Position numbers and translations under genes: made by a program
The notes under the pieces: generated by a model
The model's input: the letters and a program-made list of their open reading frames with translations, nothing else
What the model was told of the DNA's origin: nothing
Database searches by the model: none
Shown: one piece after another, positions 1-7,173 of the stretch
How the letters are laid out: each line of letters opens with the position of its first letter
Position numbering within the stretch: position 1 is the first letter of the stretch
DNA from: an uncultured Sphingomonadaceae bacterium
GTDB lineage: Bacteria > Pseudomonadota > Alphaproteobacteria > Sphingomonadales > Sphingomonadaceae
Reading direction: 5' to 3'
NCBI GenBank assembly: GCA_938003725.1
Contig: CALKXX010000205.1
Coordinates: 1 to 10,719 of the forward strand
DNA: 10,719 bases

Positions 1-1227
1 CATCCCGGCAAGTTTTATGCGTTGCCGCAGGCGCCGCAAATGTTCAAACAGATGTTGATGGTTGCCGGTTTTGACCGCTACTTTCAGATCGCACCTTGCT
101 TCCGCGACGAAGATGCCAGGGCAGATCGTTCGCCTGGCGAATTCTATCAACTCGATTTGGAAATGAGTTTTGTAACCCAGGAAGATGTGTTTCAGGCGTT
201 GGAGCCAGTTTTAGCAGGCGTGTTCGAAGAGTTCGCAGATGGACGTAGTGTGACACCAGCGGGAGAGTTCCCGCGCATCCCATACAAAGAATCTATGCTA
301 AAATATGGCTCGGACAAGCCAGATTTACGTAACCCGATCATCATTCAGGACGTGAGCGAGCATTTTTTGGGTTCGGGCTTTGGTCTGTTTGATAAAATTA
401 CCTCAACCGGCGGAACCGTGCGGGCTTTTGTTGCGCCGGGAGCGGGTAAGAACAGCCGTAAATTCTTCGACGATATGAACAACTGGGCCCGCGGCGAAGG
501 CTTTGCCGGACTTGGTTATATCAACATGAAAGAAGGCAATGCGGGCGGGCCGATTGCAAAAAATCATGGTGAAGAAGGTACGGCCAAATTACTAGCAGAT
601 CTGGGTTGTGGACCGGATGACGGTGTCTTCTTCGCAGCCGGTAAAGAAGCCGATGCGGCGAAGCTTGCAGGGGTGGCACGCACGCGAGCTGCAGAGAAGT
701 TGGACCTTATCAATCAAGATGAGTTCAAATTTTGCTGGGTCGTAGATTACCCAATGTATGAATATGACGAAGACCTGAAAAAGCTGGATTTCTCTCACAA
801 TCCATTTTCAATGCCGCAGGGTGAATTGGAGGCGCTGGAGACTAAAGACCCGCTCGATATTCTCGCTTGGCAATATGATATTGTATGCAATGGCATCGAA
901 CTGTCATCGGGAGCGATCCGAAACCATCGCCCTGACATTATGTACAAAGCTTTTGAGATTGCGGGTTATGACAAGGCCGCTGTGGATAGCGAATTTTCCG
1001 GCATGATCAACGCGCTGAAATACGGTGCGCCGCCCCATGGCGGTTCGGCACCGGGTGTTGACCGGATCGTGATGTTGTTGGCGGATGAGCCCAATATTCG
1101 CGAAGTGGTGTTGTTCCCGATGAATCAAAAGGCAGAAGACCTGATGATGAGTGCGCCGAGTGGTGTTTCGCAGAAACAGTTGCGCGAATTGCATATTCGT
1201 GTGGTTGAGCCGCCGAAAGAGTCGTAA
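1..1227 (+). CDS. aspS: Aspartyl-tRNA synthetase, 5'-truncated by window edge
   Basis: Charges tRNA-Asp with aspartate in the cytoplasm (class II aminoacyl-tRNA synthetase). The reading frame is open from base 1, starting with HPGKFYALPQ, the conserved stretch just after motif 1, so the TTG at 22 is not a real start. The 408 residues seen are the C-terminal two-thirds of a protein that is usually about 590 aa in bacteria; the anticodon-binding OB fold and motif 1 lie outside the window. Visible landmarks are motif 2 (FRDEDARADRSPGEF, about residues 34-48 of the fragment), the bacterial-type GAD insertion (roughly 100-240), and motif 3 (GAPPHGGSAPGVDR, 342-355) with its ATP-binding arginine at 355. 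Many alphaproteobacteria that make Asn-tRNA through GatCAB have a non-discriminating AspRS; this fragment cannot settle that. No clear terminator follows, and the hydrolase gene starts 85 bases downstream. Confidence 0.97.
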   Translation, partial: HPGKFYALPQAPQMFKQMLMVAGFDRYFQIAPCFRDEDARADRSPGEFYQLDLEMSFVTQEDVFQALEPVLAGVFEEFADGRSVTPAGEFPRIPYKESMLKYGSDKPDLRNPIIIQDVSEHFLGSGFGLFDKITSTGGTVRAFVAPGAGKNSRKFFDDMNNWARGEGFAGLGYINMKEGNAGGPIAKNHGEEGTAKLLADLGCGPDDGVFFAAGKEADAAKLAGVARTRAAEKLDLINQDEFKFCWVVDYPMYEYDEDLKKLDFSHNPFSMPQGELEALETKDPLDILAWQYDIVCNGIELSSGAIRNHRPDIMYKAFEIAGYDKAAVDSEFSGMINALKYGAPPHGGSAPGVDRIVMLLADEPNIREVVLFPMNQKAEDLMMSAPSGVSQKQLRELHIRVVEPPKES

Positions 1228-1281
1228 CCTCAAATCCGTTAGTGGTGAGTCTGCCGAACCACGTTTATTGGATTGAATGCG

Positions 1282-1301
1282 TCTTTCGACAAGCTCAGGA
1301 C
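1282..1301. repeat. Fragment of a dispersed sphingomonad-type intergenic repeat
   Basis: The stretch TTTCGACAAGCTCAGGAC matches, from memory, one arm of a short repeat (TTCGACAAGCTCAGG, or its reverse complement CCTGAGCTTGTCGAA) scattered between genes in many sphingomonads and other Proteobacteria. Only one arm is present; I find no facing inverted copy and no second copy in the window. It lies between aspS and the hydrolase and explains why the open frame reads on upstream as LSTSSGLS, a peptide typical of this repeat. It also carries an AGGA that could serve as a distant ribosome binding site for the start at 1313. Confidence 0.6.
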
Positions 1302-1312
1302 TATCGGAATCT

Positions 1313-2179
1313 ATGAACCAACCTGTTGAAAAACGTTTTAAAAATGGCACCACCGATCTTTGCTATTTCGAATGGGGCGACCCTGCTGATCAGACTATAG
1401 TTATGCTCCATGCGACCGGTTTCCACGCGCGGTGCTGGGACAAGGTTATCATGGCGCTTCCACGAGGCTACCATGTTATCGCGGTTGATACCCGTGGCCA
1501 TGGGCGTAGCAGCAAACCCGATAGCCTGAGCGACTGGCAACAAACCGCCATGGCCGCTGCATCGTTGATCGACGGGCTGGACCTTCAACAAGTTGTCGGT
1601 GTTGGCCATAGTATGGGCGGCTTTTCTGTGGTTCTCGCGGCTGCGAAACATCAGGAGCGATTTGAACGACTGGTTCTTGTTGATCCAACGATTACCGAAG
1701 TGGAAAGATATGACTCTGACCAGTCTCCCGCAGATGTTGATCCATTAGATCACCCGGTTTCGCGCAGGCGCAATGTTTGGGATTCCGCACAAGATTTTTT
1801 CGATCATTTGAAGGACCGTTCGCCATATAGTCTCTGGAAATCGGAAGTTCTGATGGATTATTGCCAATATGGTTTGTTGCCCGCGAAGGATGGAGGTCAT
1901 CTGGAGCTTGCTTGTCCGCCAAGACTGGAAGCCTCCGTTTATATGGGATTTCCCTGCTTCAATCCTTATCCGCTACTACCGGACGTCGCGATCCCAATGA
2001 CCATTTTGCGCGCCAAATTCAATGAGCGGCAAAGTGATATGGATTTCACCAATTCCCCGACATGGCCCGGACTTTCGGGCGTTTTTCCAGATGCACGGGA
2101 TATTCATCTTCCGGAATTGACCCATTTTATGCCGATGCAGGAGCCCGAACTGATTGCCGGTTATATTGCAGAAGGGTGA
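1313..2179 (+). CDS. Alpha/beta-hydrolase family protein
   Basis: A 288-residue cytoplasmic protein (no signal peptide) with an alpha/beta-hydrolase fold; the substrate is unknown. Visible in order: an oxyanion-hole type loop HATGFH (33-38), the strand and turn VIAVDTRGHGRSS (55-67), the nucleophile elbow GHSMGG with Ser100, the strand LVLVDPT (120-126), a cap region of about 130-215, and the catalytic histidine in LTHFMPMQEPE (His271). The acid is not obvious: after the expected strand (MTILRAKFNER) there is no classical Asp, so Glu238, Asp242 or Asp124 could serve. I start at ATG 1313, not at the in-frame ATG 1277, because the 12 extra residues are encoded by a dispersed repeat and 1277 lacks a Shine-Dalgarno sequence, whereas AGGA lies 12 bases before 1313. 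It may be an esterase, a hydrolase of a C-C bond, or an epoxide/haloalkane-type enzyme; the sequence does not decide. Confidence 0.88.
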   Translation: MNQPVEKRFKNGTTDLCYFEWGDPADQTIVMLHATGFHARCWDKVIMALPRGYHVIAVDTRGHGRSSKPDSLSDWQQTAMAAASLIDGLDLQQVVGVGHSMGGFSVVLAAAKHQERFERLVLVDPTITEVERYDSDQSPADVDPLDHPVSRRRNVWDSAQDFFDHLKDRSPYSLWKSEVLMDYCQYGLLPAKDGGHLELACPPRLEASVYMGFPCFNPYPLLPDVAIPMTILRAKFNERQSDMDFTNSPTWPGLSGVFPDARDIHLPELTHFMPMQEPELIAGYIAEG

Positions 2180-2232
2180 TTGTTACGGTTAACCCGTTGG
2201 CGATTGTGCGGTGTTTCGATTAAAGTGAACCT

Positions 2233-3012
2233 ATGACTATAGAACTTTCCGATTTTGAATCCGGCGACAAATATGACGGCGATTACTCCGATGCATTGAA
2301 AGAACTGCAAGAGCGCCTTTCACGTATTCAGGCGAAGCATATTATTCATGGATGCCGTTCAATCATTGTGATGCAGGGATGGGATGCCGCAGGGAAAGGC
2401 GGAGCCATCCGCCGCATGGTTGCGGAATGGGACCCGCGCTATTTTGAAGTGCACCCCATTGGCGCGCCGACAAAGGAAGCAAAAGACCGGCATTTCCTCT
2501 GGCGGTTTTGGAAGCGTTTGCCGGGTAATCGGGAAATCGGAATTTTCGACCGCAGCTGGTACGGGCGCGTGCTGGTCGAGCGTGTGGAAGGTTTTTGCAC
2601 CGAAGCAGAGTGGAAACGCGGATATGATGAAATTAATGAATTTGAATCGCAGCAAATCGACAGCGGCACGAACCTGATAAAATTGTTCTTTCACACGACG
2701 CAGCATACGCAGGATAAACGCTTTGCGGACCGGTTGAATACTCCGGAGAAACGGTGGAAGATTACCGAAGAAGATTTTCGTAATCGCGACAAACGCAAAG
2801 AATATTTAACGGCAATACAGGATATGTTTGAATTTACCGACACACGTTGGGCACCTTGGAAAGTGATTGATGGCAACAACAAGAAAGCCGCAAGAATAGC
2901 GGCGCTAACCTATGTTGCCGAAACGCTGGACGAGGCACTACCCGATGATTTGCCGGATGCTGATCCGGCACTTGTCAAATTGGCTAAAGAGGCATTTGGC
3001 TATAAAACCTGA
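2233..3012 (+). CDS. ppk2: PPK2-family polyphosphate kinase, single domain
   Basis: Transfers phosphate between polyphosphate and nucleotides in the cytoplasm. The 259-residue protein has the complete PPK2 core: Walker A GWDAAGKGG (49-57), the Walker B-like block IFDRSWYGRVLVERVEGF (104-121), the lid region with arginines and lysines around TPEKRWK (170-176) and EDFRNRDKRKEY (180-191), and the closing WAPWKVIDGNNKKAAR (206-221). The size fits one-domain enzymes (classes I and III). However, the wording of several blocks (WDPRYFEVHPIGAPT, LWRFWKRLPG, KRWKITEEDFRNRDK) reminds me of the catalytic domain of two-domain class II polyphosphate:AMP phosphotransferases, so whether it acts on NMP or NDP is open. 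It lies 53 bases after the hydrolase gene with only a weak ribosome binding site (AAAGTGA). Its stop codon is 6 bases from that of the opposing transferase gene. Confidence 0.93.
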   Translation: MTIELSDFESGDKYDGDYSDALKELQERLSRIQAKHIIHGCRSIIVMQGWDAAGKGGAIRRMVAEWDPRYFEVHPIGAPTKEAKDRHFLWRFWKRLPGNREIGIFDRSWYGRVLVERVEGFCTEAEWKRGYDEINEFESQQIDSGTNLIKLFFHTTQHTQDKRFADRLNTPEKRWKITEEDFRNRDKRKEYLTAIQDMFEFTDTRWAPWKVIDGNNKKAARIAALTYVAETLDEALPDDLPDADPALVKLAKEAFGYKT

Positions 3013-3020
3013 TTAGGTTT
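3005..3020. terminator. Weak hairpin shared by two convergent genes
   Basis: AAACCT (3005-3010) and AGGTTT (3015-3020) form a perfect six-pair stem with a four-base GATT loop. It spans the ppk2 stop codon and reaches into the stop codon of the opposing gene. The stem has only three G-C pairs and no T-tract follows on the plus strand, so intrinsic termination would be weak. On the minus strand the stem is followed by the A/T-rich TTATA. This is the only candidate for a shared bidirectional terminator in the 6-base gap. Confidence 0.25.
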
Positions 3021-4926
3021 AGCCATCCGGAAAAAGGCCTTTTCTATATTTGATCCAGCTAGCCATCCGGCTTTTGATCGCTTCTTTGCGGTCACCCGAT
3101 ACCGTTTCAGGATTTTCTTCTTCCGGGTCTTTTGCCAAATTATACGCAACCAGGTCACCCTCACGTCCGCGTAGCACAAATTTCTGATCACCTTCCCGGT
3201 ATCCCACCATAACATTCGCAATCAAAGAGAAGAAATAGGCCCGTGGAGGCTTGTTCGGATCGAACAAACTACGGCCTTGCCAGCTTTTCTCTTGTGCAAT
3301 GTTCAGGATGTCCAAAATGGTGGGCGCAATGTCCACCAGGCCACCAATTCGATCATTTATGCGCGGTTGATCTGTATCACCGAAATATTTGGGATTGCTG
3401 ATCAGGAAGGGGATGTTGACCTGTTCTTCAAATACCGATGCGCCATGGGCGAAATGTCCACGTTCACCGAAGCTTTCTCCATGATCGGAAGTGAGTATTA
3501 TGATACTATTTTCGAGTATTTCTTTTTTGCGCAAATGTTCAACGACTCGGCCGATTTGAGCATCGGTGCCGTGCAGTGACTGCAAGAATTTCTGCTCATT
3601 CTTGTTCGCTCCAGCATTTGCGTCAGCCGGTGTCTCGGAATAATATGGGTGATGGGTATTTGTATACCACAGCCACATAAAGAAAGGCTTGGTCCGTTTG
3701 TCACTGGACAGCCATTCAAGTGCTGCATCGGTACTGCATCGATCCCCCAAATGTGCGTAGCGGTCCAGCATGTCGTCAGCTACTCCGGTGCATTCAAAGT
3801 CCCGACTTTCGCCAACATAGTCAAAACCGCCTTTGACAAGGAAATCATAGATGCCGGCCAGTTTGATATCACCGGTCATGAAGTGTGCGGTCTCATATCC
3901 GGCTTCTTTTAACGGTACACTGATCGGTATGCTCTGCGCTTCTTCCAACACGCGGGTATCAAATTCCGCTGCAAACCCGGGATAGATGGATGTCGCCATG
4001 GTCAGTTGTGATTTGGCTGAAACAGGGGTGTGGGCATAGAAATTGGTAAAATAGGTGCCGTCGTCCATCAGCGCATTGATATTGGGTGTAGAGGCTAGTC
4101 GCGATTGCCGGTTGGCAGGATCAATATAACGTGCGGAAACCGAATCCATGACAATGAAGATAATATTGGGCTTGTCGCCAATGGATTTGTTGAAATAAGA
4201 TTTGGCACCGCCCGTTTCCCAGTCAGAATTGGATGTCAATTTGGTCACATCGTCAAGATGTTCTTTGCCGAACATATTCTCTTGCAACGCTACCCTTAGC
4301 GGGGTGATCGTTCGGTATTCGGCGCTGATGACATGGCTAGGATATAACAGAGCGCTTGCAGCGGCGGACATTCCCAACACAGCTAGAACGGATCGACGAA
4401 TCGCAGTCGGGGCGAACCGAATGATCAATTTCCAAACTCCAAAAGCGATAAGCGGGGCAATGACCATTGCGCTAGCAACAAAGGCGATGCCGCTCAGCGA
4501 TAGCAGATTGAACAAAGAGATTCGTAAGGTGAGCGACGAGGAATCATCGAGATAAGCCCACCAGCTTGTGCTAATGGGGAAGCCCATGCGCACCAATGAC
4601 AGCGCATTTAATGCAAATAGAACAATCAGCATGACTTGGAATGCAGTGTAGGCGGCTGTGATAACAACCCGCCGCCTTCGCGGCCCAAAAGGATAGGCGA
4701 GCGACTTATAAATGAAGAATGCGGCTGCGATCAGCAGTAGGTCCTCAAACGCACTGCCAAGAATATTGGGTATTAGTTCAAAGATATTTTCGTGACGATC
4801 GGCGGTTGTGAGCGGGCTTTTTAGCCAGATCGTACCGCGGCTGGTCAATGCCGATGCCGCAGCGGCCAACGCTAACCCAAAGGCAGAGCCCTTGTACCAG
4901 GCGCTAATCTTTTGCCGCTTTCGCAC
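3019..4926 (-). CDS. Membrane phosphoglycerol/LTA-synthase-like transferase (alkaline phosphatase superfamily, 'sulfatase' fold)
   Basis: A 635-residue inner-membrane enzyme. About five membrane segments come first (approx. 13-28, 58-75, 86-113, 136-169, 178-195), then a catalytic domain (about 250-600) that should face the periplasm, the layout of LtaS, OpgB and Ept proteins. Metal-site motifs are IIFIVMDS with Asp261, NTHHP (423-427) and TSDHGESFGERGHFAHG (479-495) with Asp481/His482. Aligned by eye with S. aureus LtaS (TSDSEFTMDNSLYG), the block SAKSQLTMATSIYP (303-316) puts Ser303 at the LtaS nucleophile threonine. There is no CxPxR or SxPxR formylglycine motif, so a true sulfatase is unlikely. 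Cys379 and Cys397 could form a periplasmic disulfide. The start is GTG at 4926 with GGAA about 9 bases upstream; the next internal Met comes only after three membrane segments. The likely job is transfer of a phospho-headgroup to an envelope glycan or lipid; the acceptor is unknown. It lies downstream of slt on the same strand. Confidence 0.85.
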   Translation of the reverse strand: MRKRQKISAWYKGSAFGLALAAAASALTSRGTIWLKSPLTTADRHENIFELIPNILGSAFEDLLLIAAAFFIYKSLAYPFGPRRRRVVITAAYTAFQVMLIVLFALNALSLVRMGFPISTSWWAYLDDSSSLTLRISLFNLLSLSGIAFVASAMVIAPLIAFGVWKLIIRFAPTAIRRSVLAVLGMSAAASALLYPSHVISAEYRTITPLRVALQENMFGKEHLDDVTKLTSNSDWETGGAKSYFNKSIGDKPNIIFIVMDSVSARYIDPANRQSRLASTPNINALMDDGTYFTNFYAHTPVSAKSQLTMATSIYPGFAAEFDTRVLEEAQSIPISVPLKEAGYETAHFMTGDIKLAGIYDFLVKGGFDYVGESRDFECTGVADDMLDRYAHLGDRCSTDAALEWLSSDKRTKPFFMWLWYTNTHHPYYSETPADANAGANKNEQKFLQSLHGTDAQIGRVVEHLRKKEILENSIIILTSDHGESFGERGHFAHGASVFEEQVNIPFLISNPKYFGDTDQPRINDRIGGLVDIAPTILDILNIAQEKSWQGRSLFDPNKPPRAYFFSLIANVMVGYREGDQKFVLRGREGDLVAYNLAKDPEEENPETVSGDRKEAIKSRMASWIKYRKGLFPDG

Positions 4927-5068
4927 CCGATATTTCCAAGAATTATTTGCGATAACCCAATAGCTGTCTAACCAACTAAGCGAGACCTAGCAGTCAAACC
5001 CAGCTAGTCAAAATAGTTTTCGACCGGAATATTGAAGCGTCAAAACATCGACACGAAATAGGCTAACT
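4927..5068 (-). promoter_or_regulatory. 142-base spacer upstream of the transferase gene, possible promoter
   Basis: Read on the minus strand, this spacer holds three -35-like TTGAC boxes (5043-5039, 5011-5007 and 4997-4993), but I cannot pair any of them with a good -10 box at 16-18 bases. Two of them sit in an imperfect tandem pair, TTTGACTAGCTGGG and TTTGACTGCTAGG (5012-4986), with the TTTGACT boxes 14 bases apart. They could be an operator or activator site for the transferase gene, or chance. I see no convincing terminator for slt here. Confidence 0.2.
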
Positions 5069-7048
5069 CTAACCCTTGTAATTTTTGCCGATATACCGGG
5101 TTAGAGGGGTGTCCGTCCGATATTTGGGGCCGCGTGGATTCAATGTGTCATAGACCACCGCATTCTCCAATACCCGCTTCACATAGTTGCGGGTCTCTGA
5201 GATAGGGATTTCCTCGATCCACTTGATCCAGTCAATCCCGCCCATGCGCGGATCACCGTTGCGGCGCAACCACTTGTTCACATTGCCGGGTCCGGCATTA
5301 TAAGCTGCGAACGCCAAAGGATAGGAACCACCATAATAATCAAGCATCCGCAGGATATAGCCGCTACCCAGTTTCACATTATATTGGGGATCGGTGGTCA
5401 ATGCTGACAAATTATAGCGAAGGCCGGTCTTTCCAGCCTGCTCTCTGGCCGTCCCGGGGATAAGCTGCATTAGCCCGCGTGCATTGGCGTGACTGACGGC
5501 CCCCACCGCGAATTGACTTTCCTGCCTTGTGATCGCATGAATTTCCGTCCAGCTATTCTCATAGCCAAAAGGGACTTTCAGTGTTGGAAACAAAGTGGCG
5601 TCTGTTGCCCCGCCGGTTGCGCCCAAGCTGCTAATGCCATTGATGACACCAAGGTCTTTCTGATTGATACGCGCAGAAAGGTCGCTGATCAAAGCATAGT
5701 CTTTCGGGGTTTTCGCATTAAAGGCTAGCGCGCGATAAAAACGGATTTGTTCGCGCCATGGTGCCCCGCGTGCAGAAGATTTCGTGGCAAGGACCAAGGG
5801 TTGATTGTCGAACGCACGGCGTTCTTCATCGGTAATCTCGACGGCGGGCTTGCGGGTAAACGACGGCAAAGCTCGGCCCAAACGCTCATGAGCAAGTTGA
5901 CCATAAAAATAGGCAGGGAATTGCGCTGCCTTTTCGAAATAAGCATTGGCTTGATCGGTCTGTCCCGCTTCTGCGGACGCGCGTCCCGCCCAGTAATATC
6001 CTTTTGAACGGATATTGGGCGAATTATAGGATCGTGCATAGCGGTCAAACATGGCTACCGCCTTGGCTGGCTGACGCTGGCCGTACAGCGCAGCGTTGCC
6101 GGCTAGCCACGTAAGATCCGAATATTTGTCTCTTACCCGGCTGTTTTGTTCGGCGATATCGGTGGATTCAGCATAAGCATCGTCCACTTTGGACCCGATA
6201 TTATAGGCGGTTGACCACTGCCGGTCATTATAAGCAGCTTTTGCGTTGATCAATTTTGCCTCAAACCAGGTTGCCGGTACCACCGGTTTTACGCGCAGCG
6301 CCGGGCGTGTTGCGAGGAGCTGTCTAGCGGCGGAGCTTTGGCCTTTGTTGCGCAAATAACGTGCCCTGTCCGCCAGATATCCGGCATCATCTCTTGCAAT
6401 GGAACCAACGGCACTGGCCTTGCTGTTGGCATCCGGTGCTTCCGTGAGCTGTGCCAAACGAGCATCGAATATGGCTCGCCGTGCAGATGACGTAAAGCCA
6501 AGTTGGCGTCTTGCCGAACGTGTGGCCCTTGCCCAAAGCAAAGCATCCATCCTGGTATCGTGATCGTCCATGGTAAGCACAGAGCTGAAGCGACTGACAA
6601 TTGCCGACTCATCCTCGTCTGTCAGTGTCCCGCCGCGCCAAGCCTTTTTGGCCCACGCATTTGCTTTGTCGCTTTGCCCGGAAGATTTTAGCGCAACGGC
6701 ATATTTGGCAGCACCGGCATTGGTAATTGGATCGAAACGTTCAAAAAAAGCAATCACTCTGGAAGAAGAGAAGCTGTTAATGTTGATTGCTTGTTCGGCG
6801 TTCCGCTGCATGCGTGTGTCACCCGGCCAGCCGGGATAGGTAACCAGAAAGCCTGCATAGTCCTCGAATGAATAATTGTCGGAGCCGGTTAGAACGCGCC
6901 ACCTTTGCAAGGCCAATTGTGCGTTACCGCCGGTTGGATCGGACAACTCGCTGCCCCCGGATTGCCAGCCGGCCTGTTCGGCTGCGATACAGGTTGTGGG
7001 AGCCAAAAGAAGCGACGCGAGAACAATTCTTGATACCATGCTGGACAT
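5069..7048 (-). CDS. slt: Soluble lytic transglycosylase, Slt70 type
   Basis: Cleaves the MurNAc-GlcNAc bond of peptidoglycan in the periplasm, forming 1,6-anhydro-MurNAc ends. From ATG 7048 the protein has 659 residues, close to the 645 of E. coli Slt70. Residues 1-23 form a signal peptide (VSRIVLASLLLAPTTCIAA, cleavage likely after CIAA; no lipobox). A long alpha-helical superhelical region follows, with TPR-like repeats around 300-390. The C-terminal lysozyme-like domain shows TRQESQF with catalytic Glu510, ARGLMQLIPGTA (523-534), FAAYNAGPGNV (580-590) and ISETRNYVKRV (616-626). The frame stays open up to 7315, but that extension would overlap dapA by 142 bases and bury the signal peptide, so it is rejected. 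AAGGAG lies 12 bases before ATG 7048; ATG 7039 is a second choice. It is transcribed divergently from dapA, and the transferase gene follows on the same strand. Confidence 0.95.
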   Translation of the reverse strand: MSSMVSRIVLASLLLAPTTCIAAEQAGWQSGGSELSDPTGGNAQLALQRWRVLTGSDNYSFEDYAGFLVTYPGWPGDTRMQRNAEQAININSFSSSRVIAFFERFDPITNAGAAKYAVALKSSGQSDKANAWAKKAWRGGTLTDEDESAIVSRFSSVLTMDDHDTRMDALLWARATRSARRQLGFTSSARRAIFDARLAQLTEAPDANSKASAVGSIARDDAGYLADRARYLRNKGQSSAARQLLATRPALRVKPVVPATWFEAKLINAKAAYNDRQWSTAYNIGSKVDDAYAESTDIAEQNSRVRDKYSDLTWLAGNAALYGQRQPAKAVAMFDRYARSYNSPNIRSKGYYWAGRASAEAGQTDQANAYFEKAAQFPAYFYGQLAHERLGRALPSFTRKPAVEITDEERRAFDNQPLVLATKSSARGAPWREQIRFYRALAFNAKTPKDYALISDLSARINQKDLGVINGISSLGATGGATDATLFPTLKVPFGYENSWTEIHAITRQESQFAVGAVSHANARGLMQLIPGTAREQAGKTGLRYNLSALTTDPQYNVKLGSGYILRMLDYYGGSYPLAFAAYNAGPGNVNKWLRRNGDPRMGGIDWIKWIEEIPISETRNYVKRVLENAVVYDTLNPRGPKYRTDTPLTRYIGKNYKG

Positions 7049-7060
7049 TTTGGGGTTATG

Positions 7061-7066
7061 CTCCTT
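7061..7066 (-). promoter_or_regulatory. Ribosome binding site of slt
   Basis: On the minus strand AAGGAG is followed 12 bases later by ATG 7048. The spacing is long, but no ATG, GTG or TTG lies closer in frame. It supports the signal-peptide start over the upstream extension that would run into dapA. Confidence 0.6.
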
Positions 7067-7125
7067 ATCAGGTCCTGAACGAACCCTATATGACGAACTA
7101 AATGTAACTAATCTTAACAGATGCC

Positions 7126-7144
7126 TTGGCAGATGCTTTGCCAA
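7126..7144 (+). promoter_or_regulatory. Palindrome TTGGCA-N7-TGCCAA, possible sigma-54 promoter or operator
   Basis: In the slt-dapA divergent spacer, TTGGCA and TGCCAA form perfect six-base inverted arms around GATGCTT. On the plus strand the same bases read TTGGCAGATGCTTTGC, with GG (7128-7129) and GC (7140-7141) exactly 10 bases apart, the -24/-12 spacing of RpoN promoters (consensus TTGGCACG-N4-TTGC). The -24 box matches except for the CG, and the -12 TTGC is exact. Transcription would start near 7153, just before the dapA ribosome binding site. By symmetry the minus strand fits too, with a poorer -12 (CTGC). It is also part of a 12-base imperfect tandem repeat (CAGATGC at 7118 and 7130). 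No enhancer-binding-protein site is seen, so a palindromic repressor site is an equal alternative. Confidence 0.3.
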
Positions 7145-7160
7145 TTTATCGGTCAAATAT

Positions 7161-7166
7161 AAAGGA
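7161..7166 (+). promoter_or_regulatory. Ribosome binding site of dapA
   Basis: AAAGGA lies 7 bases before ATG 7174, a good spacing. It fixes the dapA start and leaves 125 bases of true intergenic sequence between the divergent slt and dapA starts. Confidence 0.65.
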
Positions 7167-7173
7167 CTAAACG

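Noticed and set aside
1243..1263. Possible GTGGT/ACCAC hairpin as aspS terminator
   Set aside because: Only five pairs with an 11-base loop and no T-tract after it.
904..1353. 149-codon minus-strand frame over the end of aspS and the start of the hydrolase
   Set aside because: Antisense to the conserved motif 3 region of AspRS; no recognisable domain or ribosome binding site.
2187..2194. GGTTAACC palindrome between the hydrolase and ppk2
   Set aside because: Eight bases only, with no T-tract and no partner repeat; too short to call an operator or terminator.
3032..3043. Perfect 12-base palindrome AAAAGGCCTTTT
   Set aside because: Lies inside the transferase coding sequence (codons for Lys-Gly-Leu-Phe) with no loop for a terminator; probably chance.
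3020..3070. Direct repeat TAGCCATCCGG at 3020 and 3060
   Set aside because: The copies are 40 bases apart, out of frame with each other within coding sequence, and show no further similarity around them.
3019..4926. Arylsulfatase with formylglycine
   Set aside because: The catalytic domain has the sulfatase fold motifs but no CxPxR or SxPxR; the block around Ser303 matches LTA-synthase style instead.
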